From Spirodela intermedia (lineage: Eukaryota; Streptophyta; Magnoliopsida; Alismatales; Araceae), in NCBI GenBank assembly GCA_902729315.2, contig LR746264.1, positions 7,905,878 through 7,969,877 of the forward strand: a stretch of DNA of 64,000 nt, given 5' to 3'. How positions within the stretch are numbered: position 1 is the first letter of the stretch; the number at the start of each line of letters is the position of its first letter. The notes beneath the pieces are model-generated. The model worked only from the letters and a program-made list of their open reading frames with translations, made no database searches and was not told the origin of the DNA. Made by a program: the position numbers and the translations under genes. Shown in pieces: positions 24,668-36,101 of the stretch.

Positions 24668-27390
24668 ATCTAAATATATCTAGTTGCATTTTAGAGTATG
24701 CAACTATTTATAAAGAGTCGGAAAAATAGTCTTCAATCACGAAGAACGGTCTCCGGATAAATTTACTGTTTACCCACATTTCAGGATGGACTTTGAGGGT
24801 GATCTCGCGATGCCCGGCAATCTCCAGGTAGGCTTTGACCATATCTTCGTCTGCGTACATCTGTACGAGGTTGACAAAGGAGATAATTTATGAATACAGG
24901 ACAGGGGGATTGAAGACAATCTTAGAGATCCCCAGGATCTGGGAACCGTGAGGGCGAAGCTTCATGAGCGATTCTACGCCACTCTCGAGCAGTTCGAGGT
25001 CCCCCCAACCCCCCTCCCTTGTCGATATTACCCCCGTTTGATCCAAGATTTCCTCGTTATTCAGGGTCATCCTCTCAGAATGACTCTTTCTAGTTTAACT
25101 TGTTTACGTGAGATTTCGCGGCGTTGCAGAAGGACGTTTACTCAGTGACATCCGGTGCAAAGCTTCCCAACCCACCCGAATCGGCCATACACAAATTGGT
25201 GAGTCAGATCTCCGACACCGACCCCATCCCCCCCCCGGTTGGAGGAGGTTGCCGTTCTCAAGCTCTCCGGGTTCTCCAGGCAACGGAGATAGAGAAGAAG
25301 GCGGAGTACATCTTCAACGCCATCAGAACCCAGCCGGGCTTCGAGTTGAGGATCTTGAACTGGGCCAGGGACAACGAAATCAACGGGAGAAACGGCGGAG
25401 TTAGAATTAGTGATGCCAGCAATGACAGCCCACCCCCGTGGGCGGCGCCTCCGAGCGACGGCGCCAACACCAGAGTCGAGGCGACAACCATCGCACCACC
25501 GCGCCGGCCGGCGAATGTCTACAGAGGACCCAGAAGGGGTGGCTATGCGCGCGCCGTCGTCCACGTTGGAGAAGAAAACCGAAGAACAGCAATTGAAATG
25601 TCCGACGGTAAGAACTCGTCACCCTTGGCGAACCGGTGCCCCTCGTCCAAAAATGTCTTCGCATTTAGAATTTAAAACTGAGATTCACGTGTATACATTT
25701 TGCATACTTCTAATGATTAAATCAAGTGCCATATATTCATTTATAGTCTTAGCTCGGCGGCACGTTGAATCTTTACCGCCATTTTCTCATCAACAGGGTG
25801 CAGTAACGGCCGCCAACCCCAACGGCGCTGGACTTATCAGCCGCCGCCGCCGCCGCCGCCGCAAGACAACGTACATGAAGCGCTGGAGTTTGTGAAGGTA
25901 AGCTCTACCGTGGGGTAGAAGAGTAGGAACCACTCTCGCGCTCTCTTCTTGCCGACTCTGACGCACCGATTTCTGTTTACTGGCGCCACCAGGTCGGAAG
26001 GGAGATATCGTACGAGCAAAGCGTGAAGAATTTCCTCCAGGATGCCGGCTCTATGGCGGAAGGCATCGCCCGGCGGAAAATAGAAGAGCAGAGAGCGGCC
26101 ATAGAGGAGAAGGGGAACAGGGAGAACCAGCTTCCTCCCCCGACGTCCGCTCCGTGGAATCCGCCGCCAGTCACCGCCGCCGAGGTTAACTATCCTGCCC
26201 CTCATCTCTCCAACACCTACTCAGAACTCAACACAGCAGCTCTGGGCGGCATTCCCCCTCATGGCCAGAAAGGTGAAACAAGACTCTCTCTTGTTCCTGT
26301 CTATGATTCCACCGGCATGGGACGACTCTTGGGGTCTCCATTCTCCGGTACAGTTCCCCCCGCCGCGGGAGCCTTCTCACTTCAAGAGCCCTCCTCCATT
26401 CGAGTTTCCACCGATAAATTCAGCTCCCCACTCTTCATTCCACCTTCTTCAAGTCCCTCTGTGCTCTCGCTCACATTTCCCGTTTCTGCTGGCTTCCCGG
26501 GCTCATCGTTCTCCATTCCAACTTCTGCGGGATTCCTGGGGTCACCGCTCTCCACTCCAACTTCCGCGGGTTTCATGAGCTCACCACTCTCTATTCCAAC
26601 ATCTGCGGGACTTGTGAGCTCGACGGAGTCAATTGCCGCCTATGCCAGTCTGCTAAGTCCCCCTCCCTCCGTTCCACCTTCCGCTAGCCTCGCCAGTCAT
26701 TCTCATTTCACCCCCGTCAGCACGGGGAGTTCTTTCCCTGCTCCGGGCAACCAATTTTATTCCTCCTCTGCGAACGCCACAACTCCCCCGGCGGGCGGAC
26801 TTGGGAGTTCTGCAAGAAGCGCCGGTTCACCTGTGCAGGAATCTTTCAATAGCTACTGTTTTCTCGGAGCAAGCAACTTCAACCCAGCTCCTCTCGACTG
26901 CGGCACTGCTTCGGGGGTGACCAGGAACTACTCGTCGGTGAAAGGCCGCCAGGTCGGCACAACGGTCGGGGGAAGCTCGAGCCGGCTGCCAGTGGAAACT
27001 ATGGACACGAACCAGTATCTGAAGTCCAGCGGCGACACCGTCCGCTGGAAGAGTCCCGATAGCAGACGCATTGTCCTCGGACTTAGCACCCCAGCTGCCA
27101 CGGCCTTCAGGGCCCAGGGACGGAGGAAACCAGCAATAACTCAAGCTCGATCAGAACCTAAAGCTGTGGAGCCGTCTCAGTCTGCGATCAATCTGAAGCT
27201 TCTCCTATCCCGGCTCGGGGAGAACCCATGGGGGGTGAATGGTATATCGTCACTCAGGCCCTCGACCTCCGCCGCCAACTCCAGCAACCCGGGCATTACT
27301 ACTCGCGCACTGACCTCCGGCCCAGCGGCGGAGCTGAACACCCTCAACTTGCTCGGAGATCGCCAACCTGACATCAACCTCAACCTTTGA
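23521..27390 (+). CDS. Divergent bromodomain protein with Ser/Pro-rich tail, 9 exons, 788 aa
   Basis: Likely nuclear reader of acetylated histones, related to the plant-specific bromodomain (BRD) proteins. Exons: 23521-23727, 24326-24365, 24486-24567, 24785-24827, 24900-24998, 25130-25198, 25280-25607, 25797-25897, 25993-27390. All are GT-AG and in phase. The N-terminus is basic with a coiled, Glu/Arg-rich start, an Ala tract (residues 32-39) and RRRGRKRKH, a probable nuclear signal. The bromodomain covers about residues 94-198: PLPCKKALESVLDVLQ, DLGTVRAKL, YATLEQFEKDVY, then Asn171 at the acetyl-lysine-contacting position. The ZA-loop segment that normally carries LPDY is not conserved, so binding may be weakened. 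A Pro7 tract follows at about 305-311. The tail has 13-residue SxPTSAGF repeats and ends RQPDINLNL, comparable with the QPDLALQL end of Arabidopsis relatives. The start at 23521 is the first in-frame ATG. Confidence 0.85.
24637..24664. repeat. CT microsatellite in an intron of the bromodomain gene
   Basis: About 14 CT units between exons 3 and 4. Confidence 0.95.
26476..26632 (+). repeat. 39-bp coding tandem repeat (13-residue units)
   Basis: In the last bromodomain-gene exon about 3.5 copies of a 13-residue unit of the form S-I-P-T-S-A-G-F-x-x-S-P-L are encoded in frame. Copies differ at both DNA and protein level. This looks like a flexible, low-complexity segment. Confidence 0.85.
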
Positions 27391-28278
27391 AGGTCTTCGG
27401 ATTACATCTCTATCTTCTATGTTCGTAGTTGGATGAAGCAAGGACTTGACTCAGTCGCGTTCGATTCAGTGTGTCGGTCGAACAACTGCGTGGGTTTTAT
27501 TTCCATTCAACGTTTTTGTGTTACTAGCAGTTTCAGACATGGTATATCCAGTAGCTGTGTTGCTTTCTTCGTCAGTCTTCTGTGTTGTTATATAATGGCA
27601 TGTTGTAACAGTTGCTTGGAGGCCGGTCCTGTGAACTCCGGCGGTGGAAAAGACGCAAGACTTCTCACCGATGAAGTCGCCCTTTCGAATGGGAAGGACG
27701 AGCGAGATACATGAAGCAAGAAGGGAGTAGAGGCGAGGATTCGTTCTCCATGGAGCTCTAAGGAGGCGGAATCTCTTTCCGGCTCAACTTCTCCATTAAG
27801 TCACCGTCGCCGTCTTGATAAGGTCCGACTCGGGGCTTTCCGGCGAGACCCAAAATACCAGCGGCGTTTTCGACGGTAGATGAGGCGCCGGACTTCTCAC
27901 CGCCCAAGTCGCCCTGTCGAAGGGCGACGGAGTCGAGGAGAGGAGAGGGCTCAACCCCAAAGCTGCACAAGGGAGAGACGGAGGTCGTAGGTGACCCCCC
28001 GCCTTCATTGACGTGCGGCCTCTGCCACCGCCTCGATCATGTTAGCCGCCGCGCTCCATCGGGCAGTGTATGATCCGAGTTAACAACGATTTCCAACCGG
28101 ATCAAAAAAAGCACATTTTTATTATCTGATTCGGTATTTATACCCTTCAGCCACTGTCGAATTTCGAAGATGCCCAGGAACTAACGCGTCTGCGCAGTGT
28201 TCATCCGCTCGAAGCGTGGAGTCCGGGATAGCTATAAAAAAGAGGGAGAAACTTCTGCGTTCCCTCCTTTAATGGTTT
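27391..28278. other. Intergenic region between the bromodomain and GNAT genes
   Basis: Holds the 3' UTR of the bromodomain gene and then the promoter of the GNAT gene. A short related pair (gacttctcaccg followed by aagtcgccct) starts at 27659 and again at 27891, 232 bp apart. No gene is supported. Confidence 0.6.
28233..28240 (+). promoter_or_regulatory. TATA box of the GNAT gene
   Basis: tataaaaa, 39 bp upstream of the GNAT ATG. The leader would be very short, roughly 15-20 nt. This is inferred from sequence and spacing only. Confidence 0.7.
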
Positions 28279-31200
28279 ATGGCCTCGTCTCCCTTCCCCG
28301 CAGCCTTCATCCGCTTCTCAGCGACTCCACAGAATCCCAACAAGAAGAGTAGAAAAGCTCCGCCGATCACCATTTCCACCAATCGTTCGTGCATCGACGT
28401 TGTCCACCTCCGCGAACTTCTTCACGCCTCAGGCCACTCTTGCCACAGGTTTCCCACTGTCGGTGCTGATGGCCGGCCCGAGCCGGTGGATCTGGGAAAG
28501 CTCAGCAGGGCAGTGGCGCACAGCCCCGTCGTCGTTTCGGTGTTTTGCAAATCGAATTTCCCTCTCGGCGACCAAGACCCGGGCGGAATCTCCCGATTTA
28601 CGGGGTTCGAGCAGATGTTTGAGAGGGCTGTCTCCGTTCCCGACCCCGACTCGCTGCTAATTGGCTTTGGCCGGGCTGTGACCGATGGTGGATTGACGGC
28701 TTCGATTCATGATGTCGTGGTGAGCGAACTCATCGCTTCTGATACTTTCTCTAGTTTGCTGGATCACAAATTCATGGGATCATGGTCTCCATTTTCTGCG
28801 AACGATAACCTATATCTAGTACCATCCAGCTGTTCCCCTTCAGCTGGAAGCATAGGTTGGAAACTGAGTACCCCAGAAATCTCAATTCCATAACTTAACG
28901 CCCGGTCTGGTTCTAATAATCTCATTTCTGCTTGTTTTCTTGTATTTTTTGATACCCTTGATTGAGGGAGAGGATCATTAACATTGTTTTATCATAGATT
29001 TGAGATTATAGTTGGCCGTGATTTTATGCAGATTTATTTTATGCATATTTTCCCGTGATTCACCAGCATATATTATTCGGTCATTCAGTGGGAAATCCCC
29101 GAGTTGCTGTTTGGAATTTGGAATCCCTGTCAAGAAATATTTTTTTCCGATAAATTCCTTTAGCACTTTCGTGCAGCGAACGAATTGTGACCATTAGACA
29201 CAAACGGGCGGCCGTCCCGGAATCCATCAAGAGATGAACTTTTCTCGCGGTTTTATGACATGTGTCATTTGAGATAAGTGTCCACTATCCATGCAATCAC
29301 GTGGATAATAACGTTTTCTACCTATATATGTTCCCTGTTTCCTAACCAAATTAACTAAAATCTATGTCTTCTTTGTCTCTGTAAGGAAATCAGATTCTGC
29401 AGCAGTCCTTTTTTCTTTTTCCTTCGTTTAGGAATGTATTACGGAAAAAGAGGATCTTGGTTATAGTCTGAATGGTGTCAGATAAGACAAAAGGCCATCC
29501 TCTGAGAAGTTTAACTATGATTATGACAGCTGTTATGGGTTATTTATCTCATAGATATTATTATTATCCCGGGATTTCATGTTGTAGATTTGATTTTTTT
29601 TAAAGCTTTTTTATTAAATTTGCGTCCACACTCACAACAGAATGAGCGAGATCTTGGAGATTCGTTGTTATTTCTTTGTTGTGACGAGTAGGATCATATC
29701 CCCTGTCATCCCCTCGTTCACCCTGATGATGGAGGTATTTATAGCTGAATGTGATTTTATCTACTGTGACACACAGGTCATGCCATCACTTCAAAGACTG
29801 GGAATCGGTCGTAAGATTGTCCAGAGACTCGTAAGGTATGCACAAAGAGTAGGGGGTCTTCGTGACAGTAATATTATTTTTCTTTGTGTATGATTTCTTC
29901 CTACTATTCTGTGTTTTTCTCTTGATCACGCTCTGTTTTCTAGAACTGTGTGTCTTTGTGACGTCTCCTCACGCAGTTTCACATCTCAACAAAATACTTG
30001 GTCTCACATATCCAAGCACACTGTCTGGGTTTCTCTCTTGACACGGACCCTACTAAATCGGCATGGGAAATCACTAAAAAGGGGGAGTTCATGTCAAAAG
30101 GTTCCCTTTGTTTAATAGTCTGCTTATTCTTTGTTATGATGGAAGTTCAACCTACTCTGAAGAAGCTCTGAAGCACAGTCTGAGCCAAAGGACCGTATAC
30201 ACATATAGTCAGGTTTCAGATTTTCTAGAATTTTTCTCAGGAACCTGTAATTTTATCTTCTTTGACCCTCAAATCAGAATTTACATTTCTGAGTGCCATG
30301 GTGTCAGGAGAAACTGAGATTTTCCAAGGCATTCTAATGTCTGAAACTGATGGAACACCACCATTTCAGAATTTAGAAGGATATCCGGAGCCTGAACATA
30401 TTTTCTTTCTCTTCCATGATGAACGGGCATCATGGGAAACAGTTTCAGGTTGAAAAATCGAAGCCTTTAAATTAGCTTTTCTTTTTCTCTGGGTGTTAAC
30501 GGGTGTTCTATCTATCTTATGAAGAATCAGCTAGAGGAGGCGCTCTTTCTTTTGCCTTATTGTCCCAAAAGAGCAGGGCTTCAGACTGACAAGAATGCGA
30601 TCTTGTCGAGGCAGGTTAAGTGATGATCACGATCTTCACTAATGAAATTAGACTCAGAAAGACTGAGAGGAGAGAAGAAAGAAAGCAAGTTCATTGTTCT
30701 TCTTTTTCTGTAGGAACAAGTTTACCCAATTCAATTCTTCCTCTTCTATCTTCTGCTCTTCTCACATGCCTAGTTCTGCTTCTCTATAAAGCCATCTTTT
30801 TTGCAACTTTTCTCCCGGATCCTCTTTTTCTTCTGCAGTGCCGTCGTCCTATGAAAATTCTGTCGTTATTTACCCCTTTTTTATCACCCCATCATCATTA
30901 TTGGTGCCGTCCGCCTCACCTCTTTTTCTTGATTTGCCGATAATCTGAAAGCCCGAGGTTTTACGTCACATCAGTCACCTAAGATACTGAACGGCCATCT
31001 CCTTAAGTTGTGGCCATTTTGGGAAATGTGAACCACTTCAAATCCATCCCCAAGGAGGAGCTTGACTTGGAACAACAGCCATTTGTGTCAACTGGTAGTA
31101 CTCATCTGTGCGACGCCTTGACCTGGTCTTGGAGGAAAAAAGAAGTCCTTTAGGATTCAGTCTGGTAGCTGGGTAGTGGCCAACACCTGAAAGTAGCTCT

Positions 31201-32299
31201 CATGATTCTTCTCATGCGTTTCTTCTCTTGCAGGACGTGGGAGACCTTATAGCAATGTGCATGTGCAAAATCTGTCTCTGCCTTTTTTATTTTAGAGCCC
31301 ATGTTATGCCGCCAGTATTTAAATCCAAGGCTGTTGTGATTTCTCTCAGGGTTCTCACTAGCAGAGAGATTTATGATATTTCTGCCCTGTGCTCCACAGA
31401 GGAGAGGTACGCTCATCCTTTCGCCTTGCAATTCATATTAAGAACTTTCATCGAACATCCGCGGTAGTTAACTACTTATGCAGACGGATTTCAATAATCC
31501 AATCATTAAGCTGTACTGGGTATCTGTGAATCAGTCGCTCAAACAGGGTGGGCAGCATGGCTCTCTGGAACCACCCTTTTTTTTGAAAGTGGGTTGGTTG
31601 CAAACCTGTTCGATGGTGATCACAGATTTCTTACAATCTCGTGCACGTTTGGTAGGCTCCAAAAGATTTAGGCTTTGAATTGCTTCGCGCTGTTCACAGA
31701 GAAAGGGACTCTGCAGAGGAAATCAGGCCCCTCCCCTCATACTGGAAAAATAAAAAATAAAAAATCAGAAGATTCCCTTGCCAAAAAAGAATAGCCTAGG
31801 TGAAAACAATGCAGTGTATGCCTTTGGAAAATATTATCTTTGGCAGGATCCACACCCCTCAGGGGAGGTAATCATCTGAGCGATATTTGCTATCACATCC
31901 TCTAAACTCATCAGCTCGTTGGCAATGATCGTAGTTTTGCAACAAATTTGTATCTCTGGGTATATCTGACCCGGCTTCCGCTTCCACCTGTTCATGGATG
32001 AGACTCTGGGGATAGATGGTGGTCAATAACTTGGATTGAAACTGTTGCTTGACAGCTTTTCGGATCGTTCTCCTCTGATTTCATGCATAAAACCCATTCC
32101 ATCCACCAGATCACTAACGTCAGAAGCCGTGGCCAGGTTATTTTTCAGGGCATGCGGATTTGGAGATGACATGCTGGGCTCTACCACGATGATGTACACG
32201 CGGACTGCCCCAAGTGGTCAAGAGGGAGAATCGATGACCAAACAGGCTGGCCGGATGCTGCTGTTAGCCCCCCCATCAACGAGAAGGGGGTCCGATTAA
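28279..32299 (+). CDS. GNAT-family acetyltransferase, probably plastid, 4 exons, 239 aa
   Basis: GCN5-related N-acetyltransferase that transfers acetyl from acetyl-CoA to an amine, resembling the plastid NSI/GNAT1-3 group that acetylates protein lysines and N-termini. Exons 28279-28719, 29777-29835, 31350-31406 and 32137-32299 join in phase to 240 codons. The first 35 or so residues are rich in Ser, Pro, Lys and Arg and lack acidic residues, as in a chloroplast transit peptide. The core reads SLLIGFGRAVTDGGLTASIH, then the acetyl-CoA loop QRLGIGRKIV (Gln153, Gly156, Gly158), VLTSREIYDISALCS and FFRACGFGDDMLGSTTMMYT. The C-terminal 30 residues after MMYTRT are variable. The length is normal. 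An out-of-frame ATG at 28272 precedes the chosen start by 7 nt. The long introns hold nothing else that I can identify. The subfamily is confident, the exact orthologue is not. Confidence 0.92.
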
Positions 32300-33500
32300 G
32301 ACCAAACCGAAGACCTCCCACCTTGCCTGAAGCTTGGACTTGTGAAAAGAGGCGATGGGCCTTCTGCAACTGAGGTTGCGCCATCCCAAAGTGTGACTAC
32401 AGACAAAGGCTCTGAGCTGATAGCCCAATCGATAAGGTCATCAACGAGTGACCCATGTTTCCGTTGTACTAAGAAAAGTTCTCAATCTAGATTTACCCAG
32501 TAAAAAAGTTGGTCTCTTTCGTCAAGTTTCTTCAGAAAATTACTTGTCTCCTGGGAGAATCAGTGTCCAAGGAAGACACAGTCCTAGAAGTCTCCAAGGT
32601 CAACTCCTTACGATGTCGTCGCTAAAGCTGAGCTCGAGCGCACGCTCGAAAGTGATCACCGAGACAGAGATAGAGTCAGCATCGAGTTAACCGGAATAGA
32701 TAGGCGCGCTTCGCGGGAAACTCTTAGCTGTCTGAGCGACGCTGCCCTTCATCTTCCAAGACTCTCACAATCGCTTCCTTCTAAACCCATCTAGATTACG
32801 ACCCCGAGAGAGAGAGAGAGATTACATTACACGCTGCCAGAGGAGCTACATGTGGCTTTTGAAAAGCGTGCTACTCTGGCTTTGACCCTGAATAGCTATG
32901 GAGGTGGAGCTCTTTAGGGTTTCCTCATAAGACGGCAGCTGGTGCTTTAGGAACTCGGGAGTTCCAAGCAGGCCCGCTGAGAGGTGCAAGTATAGCTAAA
33001 GGCCGGCCAGATGGGCACAAAAAGTGAGATCCATCTAGTCCCCAAAACCCTAACATGCGCTCGCCGGCGTAAGAACACGTTATTTTCATCTCTTACACAG
33101 TAAGTACAGCAAAGGAAGAGATGGAGAAGATCAAGAGAGGTCCCAGTCGCAGCCACAGACGTAATAGCATAAATAAAACATTCCAGTTTAAGCTGAGATA
33201 TAGGTGACGAAGTCAAACGAGAGATGAGAGGAAGAAGTCAAGAGGAACCGCTGCTTGTGGAAAATAAGCAAAAGTTCCCGTTTTAATCTCTAGAAGAAGA
33301 TCGAGGGGAAGAACAAGCGACGTCGAAGATCATGAGATCATCGGTTGCATGTGACCAACCTCCGCAGGTCAAGAGCTTCCGTTCGCAAATTATCAGGGGG
33401 GAGACGGCGTGCAGAAGAGGAGAGGTGCCTGCAACGAGCGACTAGAAAACCCTCGTGAAGAAAGCTGTTGAGGAGAAACCACAGTGGAGCATGTTGAGCG
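32300..33500. other. Intergenic region 3' of GNAT
   Basis: Contains the GNAT 3' UTR and, probably, the 3' part of the MIR319 primary transcript on the other strand. Short ORFs on both strands have no family resemblance. No other feature is supported. Confidence 0.5.
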
Positions 33501-33504
33501 GAAG

Positions 33505-33714
33505 AGAAGGAGCCCCCTTCAGTCCAAGCATGAGAGAAAGGAAATAGAATAATCTCCCGCATCATTCACTCATTCACGGAGTAGCACTCTTTCTCCTCCC
33601 GCCGTCGTTGAAACAGACCTCCGCGGCGTCCATCCTTGACTGCGTGTTTGAATGAATGAGTCGGCAGACCATTCATACCCTAACCCTCCATGAGTGGACT
33701 GAGGGAAGCTCTTT
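33505..33714 (-). ncRNA. MIR319: MIR319 microRNA precursor foldback
   Basis: On the - strand the 3' arm carries a 21-nt miR319-like sequence at 33527-33507, starting TTGGACTGAAGGG. It matches the common TTGGACTGAAGGGAGC... form except for G instead of A at position 14. The 5' arm carries the star-like strand at 33712-33692 (starting AGAGCTTCCCTCAGTCC). The two pair almost completely: G-U pairs at two positions, including position 14, one A-C mismatch near the middle and one near the end. Between the arms lies the second conserved stem block typical of MIR319: CTGCCGACTCATTCATTC pairing imperfectly with GTGAATGAGTGAATGATGCG. The span of about 210 nt is normal for MIR319, longer than most plant precursors. 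miR319 guides cleavage of class II TCP transcription factor mRNAs in leaf and petal development. Expression is not shown by sequence. Confidence 0.9.
33507..33527 (-). ncRNA. miR319: Mature miR319 region
   Basis: 21-nt 3'-arm segment with 5' U, seed TGGACTGA and a single A-to-G change at position 14 relative to the common form ending GCTCCTT. The duplex partner at 33692-33712 can pair with the G as a wobble, so the change does not break the precursor. Confidence 0.85.
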
Positions 33715-34453
33715 CGAGCCCTCTCACGTCCTCTACCGCTGGAAGAGTGACAACATAGGGCTCTGGTGACAATATGGTGAGACGGAAATCACAAAACCCA
33801 TCAACAACTCCAGCACAGGCAAGGTTTGGCAAGGGGACTGAAGTAATCTGCACCGAATCCACGAGACCAACTCCACACCCATGGGTAATTTTTTTGTTCG
33901 AAAATAAAAAGGTTGAAACTTTCGTAGGCGCCGATTCGTCGAACGGAAATCATCATCCGGAGAAGAAAATCAAATTCTACAGAAATTCGAATCTACTCCG
34001 CTCGCAAAAAAATGACAGGATGCATCAAATAAAGCTCAATGACAGGACCCGCTGTGGTCAACGAATGAGAGATAGAAGGATGAATCCCTCCAAGCATTCC
34101 AATTCTGATCTGCCCTCTCCACCAAGAGGGTGACGGCGAATCCACAGGATTTGTAACCTGGCTAGAAATGTTCTGAAAGTTCAAAACATTACTCACCCTT
34201 ACCGAGGAAAAACCTTGTTGGTGTGATGTTACGCCACGTTTAGAATCCCGGAGACCAGTTAGTGCCATCTTCACGATGGTATTGCTTGATAAAGATGAAA
34301 TCATTCACAACTTCTATACGTTCTGATGAAAAAACGTTATGAAAAGGGAGGCTTTCCACAGGAAGCGCCTCGCAGTGGGGAGCAAAAGAGACGGGGGGGT
34401 CAGGCAGTAAATTCGGTATCACAACATCCAGAGAATCGAAAAGAAACTCGCAC

Positions 34454-34454
<1 letters not shown>

Positions 34455-34485
<31 letters not shown>
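34455..34485. repeat. GA microsatellite
   Basis: Uninterrupted GA dinucleotide run; CT on the - strand. Confidence 0.95.
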
Positions 34486-34487
<2 letters not shown>

Positions 34488-35093
34488 TTTACATAATACA
34501 GTACTTCAATCAAGTATTTGTAAGAGGTTTCACGATCCACCTTCTCTGAGGGAGAAACCCATCCAAAACAAAAGAAAAACATCACGAATTCGTTTTATCA
34601 TGCTACAACCAGGTCGATCGCGTTCGGATAGAGAGAGAAAAAACTGTGGATGCTGGCCTTGTTTGCCGAGGGGTTATGTTACAACCTCCTACAGAGAATT
34701 ATCTGCGGAAGAGTTTGCAACACGCCGATGAAACACTTTCCGTCCGAGGAGGACAAAAGCCATACACCCAGATTCGAAGTCGCAATAGAGGATAGCCATT
34801 AACGAGTAGCAGTAAGGTGGAAATGGGAGAAAGAACACCATTAACTAGATGAGAACCTTCGAAAAAAAAACGGTGTTTCTTTGAACTTGTGAGATCAGAG
34901 AATTTTGTTCCAAGTAGCGATGAAACCGCTCGTTGTGTCATTTCAGAGAAATACATGAACCAGGAGAGTCCGCCGGGCCATTGAAAGCGGACACTCGTTC
35001 GTGCTTCTCGTCTCCCCGGGAGAAGAGGGAAAATTAGCAAACGGAGAAACAAGAGAGGGCTCCCCAAATCGGAAGACTTCGACGCAGGCAAGC

Positions 35094-35120
35094 AGAGAGA
35101 GAGAGAGAGAGAGAGAGAGT
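35094..35120. repeat. GA microsatellite
   Basis: GA dinucleotide run of about 13 units; CT on the - strand, about 70 bp downstream of a TATA-like box in that orientation. Confidence 0.95.
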
Positions 35121-36101
35121 GGTTCAAAGACTGGCGGAGAGCCCCCGCAACGGAAAGATAACTTCGAGGGGCCAGGAATGAGAGGGGATTAAATACACAG
35201 CCGGGGGAGGATAAAGGTGCGTCGAGGAAGACGATGTCAGGCGGTTGTGGAAGGGGAAGGGGATGATGGGTTGGCACATGGGATGCCACTGCTCGTTCTG
35301 GTGACACGCACGGGGCAGTGAACCCGAGGACACGATTCTCGCTGACCATCGAGAGTGTCTAGTCTGGGTCAAGCTCCCCCAGAAGTTCTGCCCAGCAAAA
35401 TGCATCATCGACACGGCAGACTTTTTCTCTCATGATCCCCCATCTCACAACGAGATCCCCTACGAACCCATTAACCAAAGTTAGGAACAAGTCTTAATAA
35501 CACATGTTTCAGTCTTTCGGATGTTAACTCCAAGAAATCCCACACATGGACTAGATTACGATATCCCCACTAAGTTACCTCGTGGGCTTTTATTCGCGGC
35601 AAATATTGTCCAATTCTGGCGTAAATGGCTAAAATTTGGACGATATTCTCTCGATCCGTTGAACTCCGCGAATACCCGATGATGGGTTGTGCACAAAATC
35701 ATGTATCCGGTCGCGCGGAAGATCAAAAAAAGTCGTCATCGTTGTTTGTCTGTGATCATCCCTGAGACATCGATGGCTGCATTTTCTTCATAAAGCTGTC
35801 TTAAATGGGTTGAATGAAGATGATCCCTCGGATATCATAAGTTGAGTTTCCTTTTTTGTTTCTAAAAACCGAGGGAAAGGGAACTCCAAATTGAGTGTCA
35901 TGTCTCTTCCAGAAGAGAGTCTCTCTAGGGAGAAGTACTAGCCAAAGTTTCCAGCTTTCAACAGCATGTGAATCAGAGTTGTCAATTGATCACGGTTCAC
36001 AATTTCTCAGCAACAGAGTTGATTCCCTCTAATAGCGGTTCTCTAGGTAGAGATTTCGATCGTACTCGTGGGTTGTTGACTCTTATGGATGAAGAATTTC
36101 T

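Noticed and set aside
33774-34133. Possible Agenet/Tudor-like start (RFGKGTEV) in a 119-codon + strand ORF
   Set aside because: The match is eight residues long, no further domain sequence or exon follows, and the ORF lies in the MIR319 upstream region.
34699-35349. 216-codon - strand ORF rich in Ser and Leu
   Set aside because: The frame runs through a CT microsatellite and has no domain; it is a low-complexity translation.
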